Source: Solobacterium sp. UBA1761 (GTDB lineage: Bacteria > Bacillota_I > Bacilli_A > Erysipelotrichales > Erysipelotrichaceae). From it: DNA of 49,437 bases. The position numbers and the translations under genes were made by a program. Numbering within the stretch: position 1 is the stretch's first letter; every line of letters starts with the position of its first letter. The notes under the pieces are model-generated. The model searched no databases, was not told the DNA's origin, and saw only the letters and a program-made list of their open reading frames with translations. The stretch is from NCBI GenBank assembly GCA_002315565.1, contig DCHD01000009.1, positions 1 to 49,437 of the forward strand, read 5' to 3'. Positions 9,116-15,729 of this stretch are shown here, one piece after another.

Positions 9116-9142
9116 AAAAGAAAAAGTCGCATATGCGACTTT
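9116..9142 (-). terminator. Intrinsic terminator of rplS
   Basis: Perfect palindrome AAAGTCGCATATGCGACTTT just past the rplS stop, followed on the minus strand by a T-rich tail (TTTCTTTTG). Confidence 0.85.
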
Positions 9143-9146
9143 AATC

Positions 9147-9494
9147 TTAGCGAACTTCTTTGATTCTAGCTGACTTACCAGCACGTCCTCTCAGATAGTA
9201 TAATCTAGCTCTTCTAACTTTACCGATTCTTAATACATGAATCTGGTCAATAAGAGGTGAATGGATTGGGAATGTTCTTTCAACACCAACACCATTAGAA
9301 AGTTTTCTAACAGTGAAAGTACGACCGATACCAGAACCCTGAACGCGGATAATAACGCCTTCAAATGCCTGAATACGAGACTTGTCGCCTTCCTTAATCT
9401 TTACGTCAACTCTTACAGTAGAGCCAGGTCTTAAATCTGGAAGATCATTCTTCATCTGTTCAGTAGTGATTTCACGAACTAAATTAAGATTCAT
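9147..9494 (-). CDS. rplS: 50S ribosomal protein L19
   Basis: Ribosomal protein at the 30S-50S interface, 115 residues, full length. Typical segments are DLRPGSTVRVDVKI, RIQAFEGVIIRVQGSG, TFTVRKLSNGVGVERTFP and KVRRARLYYLRGRAGKSARI. A strong AGGAGAAAAAAG ribosome site precedes ATG 9494. It has its own promoter (TTGTCA, 17 nt, TATTAT) and a leader of about 74 nt, and ends in a terminator, so it is a single-gene unit although it follows trmD. Confidence 0.97.
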   Translation of the reverse strand: MNLNLVREITTEQMKNDLPDLRPGSTVRVDVKIKEGDKSRIQAFEGVIIRVQGSGIGRTFTVRKLSNGVGVERTFPIHSPLIDQIHVLRIGKVRRARLYYLRGRAGKSARIKEVR

Positions 9495-9568
9495 CTTTTT
9501 TCTCCTTTTAACGTAATATAATTACTGTTCATAATCATACGAAAAGCGGAACAATAATGCGCGAACGC
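9495..9568 (-). promoter_or_regulatory. 5' leader of rplS, candidate L19 autoregulatory leader
   Basis: The untranslated leader between the predicted start near 9568 and rplS has several short complementary arms: AAAGCG with CGCTTT, TGTTC with GAACA, and GTAAT with ATTAC. Low-GC Gram-positives are known to have an L19 leader RNA; whether this one matches that family needs a covariance search. Confidence 0.4.
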
Positions 9569-9574
9569 TTTAAT

Positions 9575-9603
9575 ATAATAACAAACTTCTAATCGTTTGA
9601 CAA
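9575..9603 (-). promoter_or_regulatory. Promoter of rplS
   Basis: TTGTCA (9598-9603), a 17-nt spacer, then TATTAT (9575-9580) on the minus strand. The -35 lies inside the last codons of trmD, and each hexamer has one mismatch to consensus. Confidence 0.65.
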
Positions 9604-10320
9604 GGTTTCTTCTTTGATTCTTTCAAGTATTTTCTCTTCTTCTTTTGTGAATTCTCTGTTTTCAAGCAAATCAGGTCGATACTTCAAAGTTTCTCTTAGA
9701 GCCATCTCTAGATTGTATTCTTTTATCAGCTTGTGATTGCCGTTTACAAGCACATCAGGAACCTTATCACCCTTGTACTCATAAGGTCTTGTATACTGTG
9801 GATATTCAAGAAGATTATTGTCATATGACTCTACTTCAAGAGATTCTTTAGTTATTCCTTCATCAAGCAGTCTCAGCACAGAATCACAAACAACCATCCC
9901 AGGAAGTTCTCCACCGGTAAGAATATAATCACCTATAGAAATCTTTTCATCAACGTATTTTTCAAAACGGTAGTCAATTCCTTCATAATGGCCGCACACA
10001 ATAACAATATGTTCTTTCTGAAGCAGTCTTCTGGCATCAGCCTGTTTAAAAGGCATAGCTTTAGGTGAAGTAAGAAGAACATAGCTGTTTTCATTTTTAA
10101 CACTTTCTAAAGCTCGATCAAGCACATCAACCATCATCAGCATGCCTGCTCCACCGCCATATGGCGTATCGTCGACGTGTCTGTGTTTATCCAGTGAAAA
10201 ATCACGGATATCAACCACTTCAATTTCCGCAATTTTCTTATCAATAATTCTTTTAATAATTGATGTGTTTCTGAATCCTTCAAACATTTCAGGAAACAGT
10301 GTCAGGAATGTTATTTTCAA
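9589..10320 (-). CDS. trmD: tRNA (guanine-N1-)-methyltransferase TrmD
   Basis: SPOUT-class enzyme that makes m1G37 in tRNA using SAM. 243 residues with the usual landmarks: KITFLTLFPEMFEGF at the start, the VDDTPYGGGAGMLM loop, and the trefoil knot motifs VLLTSPKA, VCGHYEGIDYRF and SIGDYILTGGELP. The C-terminal part binds tRNA (PQYTRPYEY). It overlaps rimM by 4 nt, so the two are translationally coupled. Confidence 0.97.
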   Translation of the reverse strand: MKITFLTLFPEMFEGFRNTSIIKRIIDKKIAEIEVVDIRDFSLDKHRHVDDTPYGGGAGMLMMVDVLDRALESVKNENSYVLLTSPKAMPFKQADARRLLQKEHIVIVCGHYEGIDYRFEKYVDEKISIGDYILTGGELPGMVVCDSVLRLLDEGITKESLEVESYDNNLLEYPQYTRPYEYKGDKVPDVLVNGNHKLIKEYNLEMALRETLKYRPDLLENREFTKEEEKILERIKEETLSND

Positions 10321-10811
10321 AACAAACCCTCCATATCTATTACTTCAATAATCTTGTCTTCCAAAGAAACATTCAATATAAACGGTTTGATGAAAGGAAC
10401 AAGATAATCCTTATCATCTTTTTTAACTCTAAGATAATTGTTTCTTAATCCGTCTTCAACACCGGTACAGACACCGACTTTCTTTCCGTTAACAAGAACA
10501 TCAAGACCTTTAAGATCTCTTCTGAAGAATGAACCATCTGTTGGTCTTTCAATATCTTCTTCTTTTTTATAGATTGATTTACCTTTAAATTTTTCAACCA
10601 GATTGATATCTTCATAATCATTCAAAAGAAGCAGAGTAAAGCCCTTGTGGTTTCTGAATGATTTCACTGATACTTTTAGATGTTCTTCACCGAGATAGAT
10701 AAAAGAATCCTTTTTATATCTTTCTTTTTCAAAGTCAGAAAATGATTTGACCTTCAGTTCACCTTTGATTCCAAATGTGTTGATAATTTCACCGATTTTT
10801 ATAAAACCCAT
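10317..10811 (-). CDS. rimM: Ribosome maturation factor RimM
   Basis: 30S maturation factor that binds S19; 164 residues. The N-terminal beta-barrel begins with KIGEIINTFGIKGELKVKS and the C-terminal PRC-barrel carries LKGLDVLVNGKKVGVCTGVED and LVPFIKPFILNVSLEDKIIEV. It overlaps trmD by 4 nt. The start has no Shine-Dalgarno; TATAAT lies exactly 6 nt before ATG 10811, just after the khpA terminator, so rimM-trmD is probably a separate unit with leaderless translation. Confidence 0.95.
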   Translation of the reverse strand: MGFIKIGEIINTFGIKGELKVKSFSDFEKERYKKDSFIYLGEEHLKVSVKSFRNHKGFTLLLLNDYEDINLVEKFKGKSIYKKEEDIERPTDGSFFRRDLKGLDVLVNGKKVGVCTGVEDGLRNNYLRVKKDDKDYLVPFIKPFILNVSLEDKIIEVIDMEGLF

Positions 10812-10817
10812 ACATTT

Positions 10818-10823
10818 ATTATA
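10818..10823 (-). promoter_or_regulatory. Predicted -10 element of rimM (leaderless geometry)
   Basis: TATAAT in the T-rich tail of the khpA terminator with a 6-nt gap (AAATGT) to ATG 10811. No convincing -35; that region is the terminator hairpin. Confidence 0.5.
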
Positions 10824-10824
10824 A

Positions 10825-10849
10825 AGAAAAAGGATGTCTTTGACATCCT
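10825..10849 (-). terminator. Intrinsic terminator of rpsP-khpA
   Basis: Stem AGGATGTC-AAA-GACATCCT followed by TTTTC on the minus strand. The stem begins inside the khpA stop codon. Confidence 0.85.
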
Positions 10850-11096
10850 ATAGTGATTCAAATTTAATTGAAATACGCTTGTTTTCAATTCTTGAAGCAA
10901 CCTGTAGCATTTGACGTATTGAATTAGCCATAGTGCCCTGTTTGCCAATAAGACGGGCGATATCCTCGTTAGGTGCATAGACATATAACAGGATTTCGTT
11001 CTCATTGATTGACTCCATCTGTTTTACTTTTACTGATTCTGGTTCAGAACAGATAGGTTTAACAAGGTCAGTCAGAACTTTTTCAAGATCGATCAT
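10848..11096 (-). CDS. khpA: KH-domain RNA-binding protein KhpA (YlqC)
   Basis: Small RNA-binding protein of 82 residues made almost only of one KH domain with the GxxG loop RLIGKQGTMANSIRQ. In Gram-positives KhpA pairs with KhpB to affect cell division and small RNAs. It follows rpsP as in Bacillus, sharing one base (TAATG), so it should be translated by re-initiation. Confidence 0.92.
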   Translation of the reverse strand: MIDLEKVLTDLVKPICSEPESVKVKQMESINENEILLYVYAPNEDIARLIGKQGTMANSIRQMLQVASRIENKRISIKFESL

Positions 11097-11368
11097 TACT
11101 TAGCAGCTTTTTTGCCATCGGCATACTTCTTCATAATACCCTTATCAGAAAGGATGTTACGAACTGTATCAGATGGGTTAGCTCCATTGTTTAACCAGTA
11201 TAATGCTTTTTCTTCGTCAACGTTTACAATTGCTGGAGACTTTGTTGGATCGTAGTTACCAATTGTCTCGATTTCTCTACCGTCACGTCTAGTCTTTGAA
11301 TCGATTGCAACAATACGGTATGCAGGTGCTTTCTTAGCTCCCATTCTCTTTAATCTTAATTTAACCAT
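11096..11368 (-). CDS. rpsP: 30S ribosomal protein S16
   Basis: 90 residues, full length. Starts VKLRLKRMGAKKAPAYRIVAIDS with RRDGREIETIGNYDPTK and a Lys-rich tail. A strong AAGGAGGA site lies before ATG 11368. First gene of the rpsP-khpA unit, with its own promoter just upstream whose -35 is inside the ffh terminator. Confidence 0.97.
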   Translation of the reverse strand: MVKLRLKRMGAKKAPAYRIVAIDSKTRRDGREIETIGNYDPTKSPAIVNVDEEKALYWLNNGANPSDTVRNILSDKGIMKKYADGKKAAK

Positions 11369-11392
11369 TAGGAAATCCTCCTTACTCGTATA

Positions 11393-11421
11393 ATGATATA
11401 CACAAAATAAATAAGAGTCAA
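11393..11421 (-). promoter_or_regulatory. Promoter of rpsP, -35 inside the ffh terminator
   Basis: TTGACT (11416-11421), 17 nt, TATCAT (11393-11398) on the minus strand. The -35 hexamer is part of the 3' arm of the ffh terminator stem. The same two hexamers with the same spacing occur at the metQ T-box promoter. Confidence 0.65.
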
Positions 11422-11438
11422 GTATTTTTACTTGACTC
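11405..11438 (-). terminator. Intrinsic terminator of ffh
   Basis: Ten-base-pair stem GAGTCAAGTA / TACTTGACTC with an AAAA loop, followed by TTATTTATTTTG. Nine bases past the ffh stop. Confidence 0.8.
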
Positions 11439-11446
11439 GAATGTTA

Positions 11447-12763
11447 TTATTTAAATCTTGACATCATTGAAGGCATAACTTTAGCAAGCTTCTGCATCTT
11501 CTCATAAGTCTTGATAAGTTTGTTTACTTCATCAATACTTGTTCCTGAGCCCATGGCAATACGGCGTTTATGTGAACCTCTCAGTTCTTCTGGATGTGCC
11601 TTTTCATAAGCAGTCATAGATTGGATGATAGCTTTAGTTATCTTCATACGCTTGTTGGCATCATCATCATTTACCTGAGGTGCGATATCAGACATGCCCG
11701 GTACCATACCGATGAGTTTCGAAATAGAGCCCATCTTTGCTGTCTGTTCAAGTGAAACAAGAACATCGTCAAGCGTATATTTGCCAGCCATCAGATGTTT
11801 CATGGCTTCTTCGGCTTTTTCCTGATCGAACTTTTCCTGAGCTTTTTCAACAAGTGATACAACATCACCCATGCCAAGCATTCTTTCAGCTAATCTATCA
11901 GGATGGAAAGCTTCAAGGTCTTCAATCTTTTCACCTACACCGGTAAATTTAACAGGAACACCGGTTACTGCTTTAACAGATAATACGGCGCCACCTTTGG
12001 AATCGCCATCAAACTTGGTTACAATCAAGCCCGTAATATCAAGAAGGTCATTGAAGGTTTTTGCGACATTGGCGATATCCTGACCTGTCAAAGCATCAAC
12101 AGTCAACAGTATTTCATCAGGTTTTACAGCGTTCTTGATGTCTTTAAGTTCCTTCATCAGAACTTCATCAATCTGTAAACGTCCTGCAGTATCTATCAGA
12201 ACAGTATCGTAGTTATGTGCTTTGGCATAGGCAAGGCCATCTTTGGCAACATTGATTGCTTTGGAATTGACTGATTGAGCATATACTTCAACATCAATCT
12301 TCTTACCTAAAGTTTCCAGCTGTTCTATTGCAGCAGATCTGATAAGGTCGCCTGCAAGAATTATCGGATTTTTTCCCTGTTTCTTTAACTGATTGGCAAT
12401 TTTTGCCACATGGGTAGTTTTACCTGTACCCTGTAAACCGACAACCATAATGGTTGTAATGCCACCATCTTTAAACTTTATACCGGCATCTGTTTCTGAT
12501 CCAAGTACTTTAATCAGTTCATCATGAACGATCTTGACAAGCATCTGACCAGGTTCAACGGAATTAAGTACGTCGTGACCCAGTGATTCTTCTTTTACTT
12601 TCTCTAAGAACTCTTTAACTACTGTGTAGTTTACGTCCGCCTCCAAAAGAGCAACTCTGATCTCTTGTAAGGTTTCTTCCATGTTCCTTTCCGAGAGTTT
12701 ACCCTTGCCTTGGATATTTCTGATTGTTTTTGTTAATTTCTGTTGTAATGATTCAAAAGCCAT
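11447..12763 (-). CDS. ffh: Signal recognition particle protein Ffh (SRP54)
   Basis: GTPase that binds SRP RNA and signal sequences and docks with FtsY. N domain at the start, then the G domain with VVGLQGTGKTTHVAKIA, DTAGRLQIDE and TKFDGDSKGG, and a Met-rich M domain at the C-terminus (KLIGMVPGMSD, KRRIAMGSGTS). 438 residues from ATG 12763 (MAFESLQQ). Another ATG two codons upstream abuts TATAAT directly and so could not be transcribed from it; the chosen ATG is exactly 6 nt from TATAAT. No Shine-Dalgarno. The ylxM gene that often precedes ffh is absent; ssb is upstream. Confidence 0.95.
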   Translation of the reverse strand: MAFESLQQKLTKTIRNIQGKGKLSERNMEETLQEIRVALLEADVNYTVVKEFLEKVKEESLGHDVLNSVEPGQMLVKIVHDELIKVLGSETDAGIKFKDGGITTIMVVGLQGTGKTTHVAKIANQLKKQGKNPIILAGDLIRSAAIEQLETLGKKIDVEVYAQSVNSKAINVAKDGLAYAKAHNYDTVLIDTAGRLQIDEVLMKELKDIKNAVKPDEILLTVDALTGQDIANVAKTFNDLLDITGLIVTKFDGDSKGGAVLSVKAVTGVPVKFTGVGEKIEDLEAFHPDRLAERMLGMGDVVSLVEKAQEKFDQEKAEEAMKHLMAGKYTLDDVLVSLEQTAKMGSISKLIGMVPGMSDIAPQVNDDDANKRMKITKAIIQSMTAYEKAHPEELRGSHKRRIAMGSGTSIDEVNKLIKTYEKMQKLAKVMPSMMSRFK

Positions 12764-12769
12764 ATCCAT

Positions 12770-12775
12770 ATTATA
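12770..12775 (-). promoter_or_regulatory. Predicted -10 element of ffh (decides the start codon)
   Basis: TATAAT immediately before an in-frame ATG (12769) and 6 nt before a second ATG (12763). With a TTGTTT hexamer 17 nt upstream, transcription should begin on or near the second ATG. Confidence 0.55.
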
Positions 12776-12803
12776 AAAAAATCCTTGTGTTTAAACAAGG
12801 ATT
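12776..12803 (-). terminator. Intrinsic terminator of ssb
   Basis: Stem AATCCTTGT / ACAAGGATT with a short loop and a following T run, just past the ssb stop codon. Confidence 0.85.
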
Positions 12804-12807
12804 CCAT

Positions 12808-13116
12808 TTAAGCAACAATGTTGATGCTGGAAGCAATCAGATCAGTTCTGAAAGAGCATCCGTCATCTTTCTTGTAGTTGTTGGCCTGGATTCTTCCTTT
12901 GACCAGGACCGCCTTATTCTGGTCCAGTTCACTTACCATATCTTCAGCGAGCTGTTTCCAGCAGGTCACAGAATAATCGTCTGCCTCAATAATTCCATCA
13001 GCATTCGCATACGGACGGTTTACCTTTAAAACGATATTGCAGTACTTAAGTCCGGTCTGTGTCTCTTTAAGTTCGGGTTTTTCAACTACATTTCCAAAAC
13101 ATAGAAATTCAATCAT
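12808..13116 (-). CDS. ssb: Short single-stranded DNA-binding protein (OB fold)
   Basis: 102-residue OB-fold SSB: FLCFGNVVEKPELKETQTG, NIVLKVNRPYANADG, DDYSVTCWKQLAEDM and VLVKGRIQANNYKKDDG. It lacks the long flexible tail and acidic C-terminal tip of replicative SSB, resembling short secondary SSBs such as Bacillus SsbB. The main SSB is presumably elsewhere. A good GAAAGGAGTG ribosome site precedes ATG 13116. Single-gene unit ending in a terminator. TTGACA occurs about 45 nt upstream, but a matching -10 at normal spacing is not clear. Confidence 0.88.
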   Translation of the reverse strand: MIEFLCFGNVVEKPELKETQTGLKYCNIVLKVNRPYANADGIIEADDYSVTCWKQLAEDMVSELDQNKAVLVKGRIQANNYKKDDGCSFRTDLIASSINIVA

Positions 13117-13175
13117 TTATTCACTCCTTTCTACTTTATTAAAAGTCTTAGGGGAGTGACAATCCTGTCAATTTT

Positions 13176-14444
13176 CTAACTGTTTTTTTCAAGATTTATC
13201 ATTGAAACACTTGCTTTATCCACAAATTCAATGGACTTTTCAACATCTTTCAACGTAATGGATTTAATAATTTCAATTTCTTTGAAGAAATCCATTCCTT
13301 CAAGATAATCCTTCAGATAGTCAAGAGTGAAGGCTTCAAGCTGATTGATATTGGAAAAACCGATACCGATATATTTTCTTTTGATCTGTTCAAGTATATC
13401 TTCATCTATATTCCTTAGATCCAATCCTTCTTTGATTATGTTCATGAGCCCTTCTTTATCATCAGACTCATAATAGAATAGCACATAGGCATAATCAGTA
13501 GTGTAGTCAACTTCATAACCGAAGAAGTCATTGATTTCACCTTCATCCAGCCATTTCTGATAAAGCGGATTGAACGGGGTAAAACAAGCCTCCAGAAGGA
13601 ATGTAAGAGCTGCCTGTCTATAGAAAGCTTCTTCAGAATTTTTGAAATCTGGAACTAACTTATAGGCAATAATCTGCTTGTTCATGGAAACATCCATATT
13701 AAAGTTATATTCTTTATTGACTACTTCAGTTGGTTCACTGAGATTATCTTTTACAGGCTGCGACTCTTTAGCAAAGTTCTTTTCAGCCATATTGTTTCTG
13801 ACGATATCCATGACCTTATAAGGATCCTGACTTGTAGAAATAACCAGAACCATATTCGAAGGATGATAGTTTATCTTGTAACATTCGATAAGTTCATCTT
13901 TACTAATCGCATTGACTGTATCGGCATTGCCTCCGATGTCATACTTTAGCGGGAAATTATGATACATTGATTTGTAACTTTCATTCAGCAGTCTTTGTAC
14001 AGGATTTGTTGCATACATATTGAGCTCTTCAATAATGATGCCCTTTTCTTTTTCAACTGATTCTTCAGTAACATCAAAGTTATAGACAAAATCCAGCAAC
14101 ATATTAAGTGGTTTTTCAATATCTGAATTGCTGGAAAAATAATAGACAGTTTCACTGTATGAAGTAAACGCATTGACATTGGCACCGATTCTGGCAAAGT
14201 CATTCATAATATCTTTGTCATCGGTCTCAAAAAGCTTATGTTCAAGGAAATGGGCAATACCCGGATTATGGTGATATGATATTCCATCTTTTGTTTCATT
14301 GACCATCAGTGCACCATATGGGGTACCGATAGCAGCAGTTGAAGAAACATAATCCTTTTTATGGAACAGTAAAACCTTAAGACCTGAGTCCAGTGTTTCT
14401 TCATAGTATTCTTCTTTGAATGTATTGTTATATAGTTTCTTCAT
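13176..14444 (-). CDS. ymfH: M16-family zinc peptidase YmfH-like (active subunit type)
   Basis: Peptidase of the pitrilysin/processing peptidase family, 422 residues. The inverted zinc motif HFLEH is intact (GIAHFLEHKLFET), and the downstream glutamate lies in GIIIEELNMY. The N-terminal half carries the active site and the C-terminal half is the inactive repeat. It overlaps ymfF by 17 nt, and the pair is typical of Gram-positives downstream of ftsK/spoIIIE. The substrate is not established. Confidence 0.88.
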   Translation of the reverse strand: MKKLYNNTFKEEYYEETLDSGLKVLLFHKKDYVSSTAAIGTPYGALMVNETKDGISYHHNPGIAHFLEHKLFETDDKDIMNDFARIGANVNAFTSYSETVYYFSSNSDIEKPLNMLLDFVYNFDVTEESVEKEKGIIIEELNMYATNPVQRLLNESYKSMYHNFPLKYDIGGNADTVNAISKDELIECYKINYHPSNMVLVISTSQDPYKVMDIVRNNMAEKNFAKESQPVKDNLSEPTEVVNKEYNFNMDVSMNKQIIAYKLVPDFKNSEEAFYRQAALTFLLEACFTPFNPLYQKWLDEGEINDFFGYEVDYTTDYAYVLFYYESDDKEGLMNIIKEGLDLRNIDEDILEQIKRKYIGIGFSNINQLEAFTLDYLKDYLEGMDFFKEIEIIKSITLKDVEKSIEFVDKASVSMINLEKNS

Positions 14445-15687
14445 CGCCTTTTAAGACATAGGTAATAATATGTCTGTATCCTTTGAATAATCTCGAAATA
14501 TCTTTTTTAGTCAGTTTTTCAATTCCGTCTATCATATCGTTGAAACTCTCACTTGAATAATAGCCTCTTGAGTGCAGATAATTGTAGGTTCCATCCGAAT
14601 CATCAATTGACTGAATAAGTGAATCAACAAGCAGCCTTTTTGACATATTGAATATATCTTTTGAATATAGACCTAAAGAAAGTCTGAACAGCTGTTTTCT
14701 TATCTCTTTGATAACTCTATCTTTATTCTTATAGGAAATCAAAGTTGAAACAGAAATCATTCCGTCTTTCTTGTTGTCACGGGAATCAATCGTATAGCAC
14801 AGTGATCTTTTCTCTCTTACCTCTATAAACAAGAGCGAACAGGGAAGCATGCCAAGTACAGCATTACCCAGCAGTATTGAATAATAGTTATTGCCTTCAA
14901 AGATATTGTGGCCATTCAACTTATAAGCCATAATAAGGGCTGTCTGAGCAGTTTTCTTTGACTCTTCAATATAATTCACATTTTTGAGTTTAACTTCATC
15001 ACGGTCAATAAAACAGCTGTCTCTTTCATTAAGCGGAAGAGCTCTGATATTTTCAATGAGTTCATCCTGAACATCACCTATAAGTACAATTTCAATGTAT
15101 GATTTTGCAATCATATCACTGTATGTCTTCAAGACATCATCAAGTGTAATTTCATCAAGTTCTGAAATTATGTCAGCGTCAAGCATTCTGAATCTTTCAT
15201 CCTGACTCGATAGTATCTGATTGAACCTGTTATGGGCATAAATTGCCGGCTTATCCAGTCTTCTTGAAATGGCATTTTTCAGTATTTTCTGATTTTCTTT
15301 GAATGATTCTTTGTCAATCAGAGGTCTGAACAGTGTATCTGTAATAAAATCAAAATAATCTTTCAGCGTAACCCCATCAAGATACTTAGGATCAACAAAG
15401 TTGTAGTGAAAACTCAGACAGTTATGATAAGAAAAAGTTGTAAGTGCTGCATCAAGACTTGCTCCATACAGCATACATTTTTTCGCCATCATTTCTCTTT
15501 TTGTAGGTAAACCTTCAGAAGCATTGCCTACAATCTCTTTGATTAAAGAAAGACAGGCCTTACCCTTGACATCGGTTTCATACATAAAAGAAAAATAGAT
15601 ATTGATATCTTTATATTTAGTGGTTTTAACAACCTTCAGATCAATGTTTTTCTTAAGTTCTTCTTTTGTATAATCAATATATTTCAT
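14428..15687 (-). CDS. ymfF: M16-family peptidase-like protein YmfF (no zinc motif)
   Basis: 419 residues, paralogue and probable partner of YmfH. The HxxEH motif is missing: the matching region reads KKCMLYGASLDAALTTFSYH. This fits the inactive partner seen in other M16 heterodimers. The later REKRSLCYTIDS stretch, matching the R/Y motif of M16 C-terminal repeats, is kept. No Shine-Dalgarno; TAAAAT lies exactly 6 nt before ATG 15687, after the ftsK terminator. First gene of ymfF-ymfH. Confidence 0.85.
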   Translation of the reverse strand: MKYIDYTKEELKKNIDLKVVKTTKYKDINIYFSFMYETDVKGKACLSLIKEIVGNASEGLPTKREMMAKKCMLYGASLDAALTTFSYHNCLSFHYNFVDPKYLDGVTLKDYFDFITDTLFRPLIDKESFKENQKILKNAISRRLDKPAIYAHNRFNQILSSQDERFRMLDADIISELDEITLDDVLKTYSDMIAKSYIEIVLIGDVQDELIENIRALPLNERDSCFIDRDEVKLKNVNYIEESKKTAQTALIMAYKLNGHNIFEGNNYYSILLGNAVLGMLPCSLLFIEVREKRSLCYTIDSRDNKKDGMISVSTLISYKNKDRVIKEIRKQLFRLSLGLYSKDIFNMSKRLLVDSLIQSIDDSDGTYNYLHSRGYYSSESFNDMIDGIEKLTKKDISRLFKGYRHIITYVLKGDEETI

Positions 15688-15693
15688 GTATCC

Positions 15694-15699
15694 ATTTTA
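15694..15699 (-). promoter_or_regulatory. Predicted extended -10 of ymfF (leaderless geometry)
   Basis: TGATAAAAT, an extended -10 with one mismatch, with 6 nt (GGATAC) to ATG 15687. It directly follows the T tail of the ftsK terminator. Confidence 0.5.
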
Positions 15700-15701
15700 T
15701 C

Positions 15702-15729
15702 ATTAAAAAAGACGTCTATGAGACGTCTT
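15702..15729 (-). terminator. Intrinsic terminator of ftsK
   Basis: Stem AAGACGTCT-CAT-AGACGTCTT followed by TTTTTAATG on the minus strand; it begins in the ftsK stop codon. Confidence 0.85.

Noticed and set aside
9102..9132. Upstream ATG of lepB giving ten extra residues
   Set aside because: That ATG lies in the rplS terminator palindrome, has no Shine-Dalgarno, and the -10 hexamer falls after it.
13120..13165. TTGACA before ssb as a standard promoter
   Set aside because: No acceptable -10 at 16-18 nt; the nearest AT-rich hexamers are about 22 nt away, so I did not annotate it.
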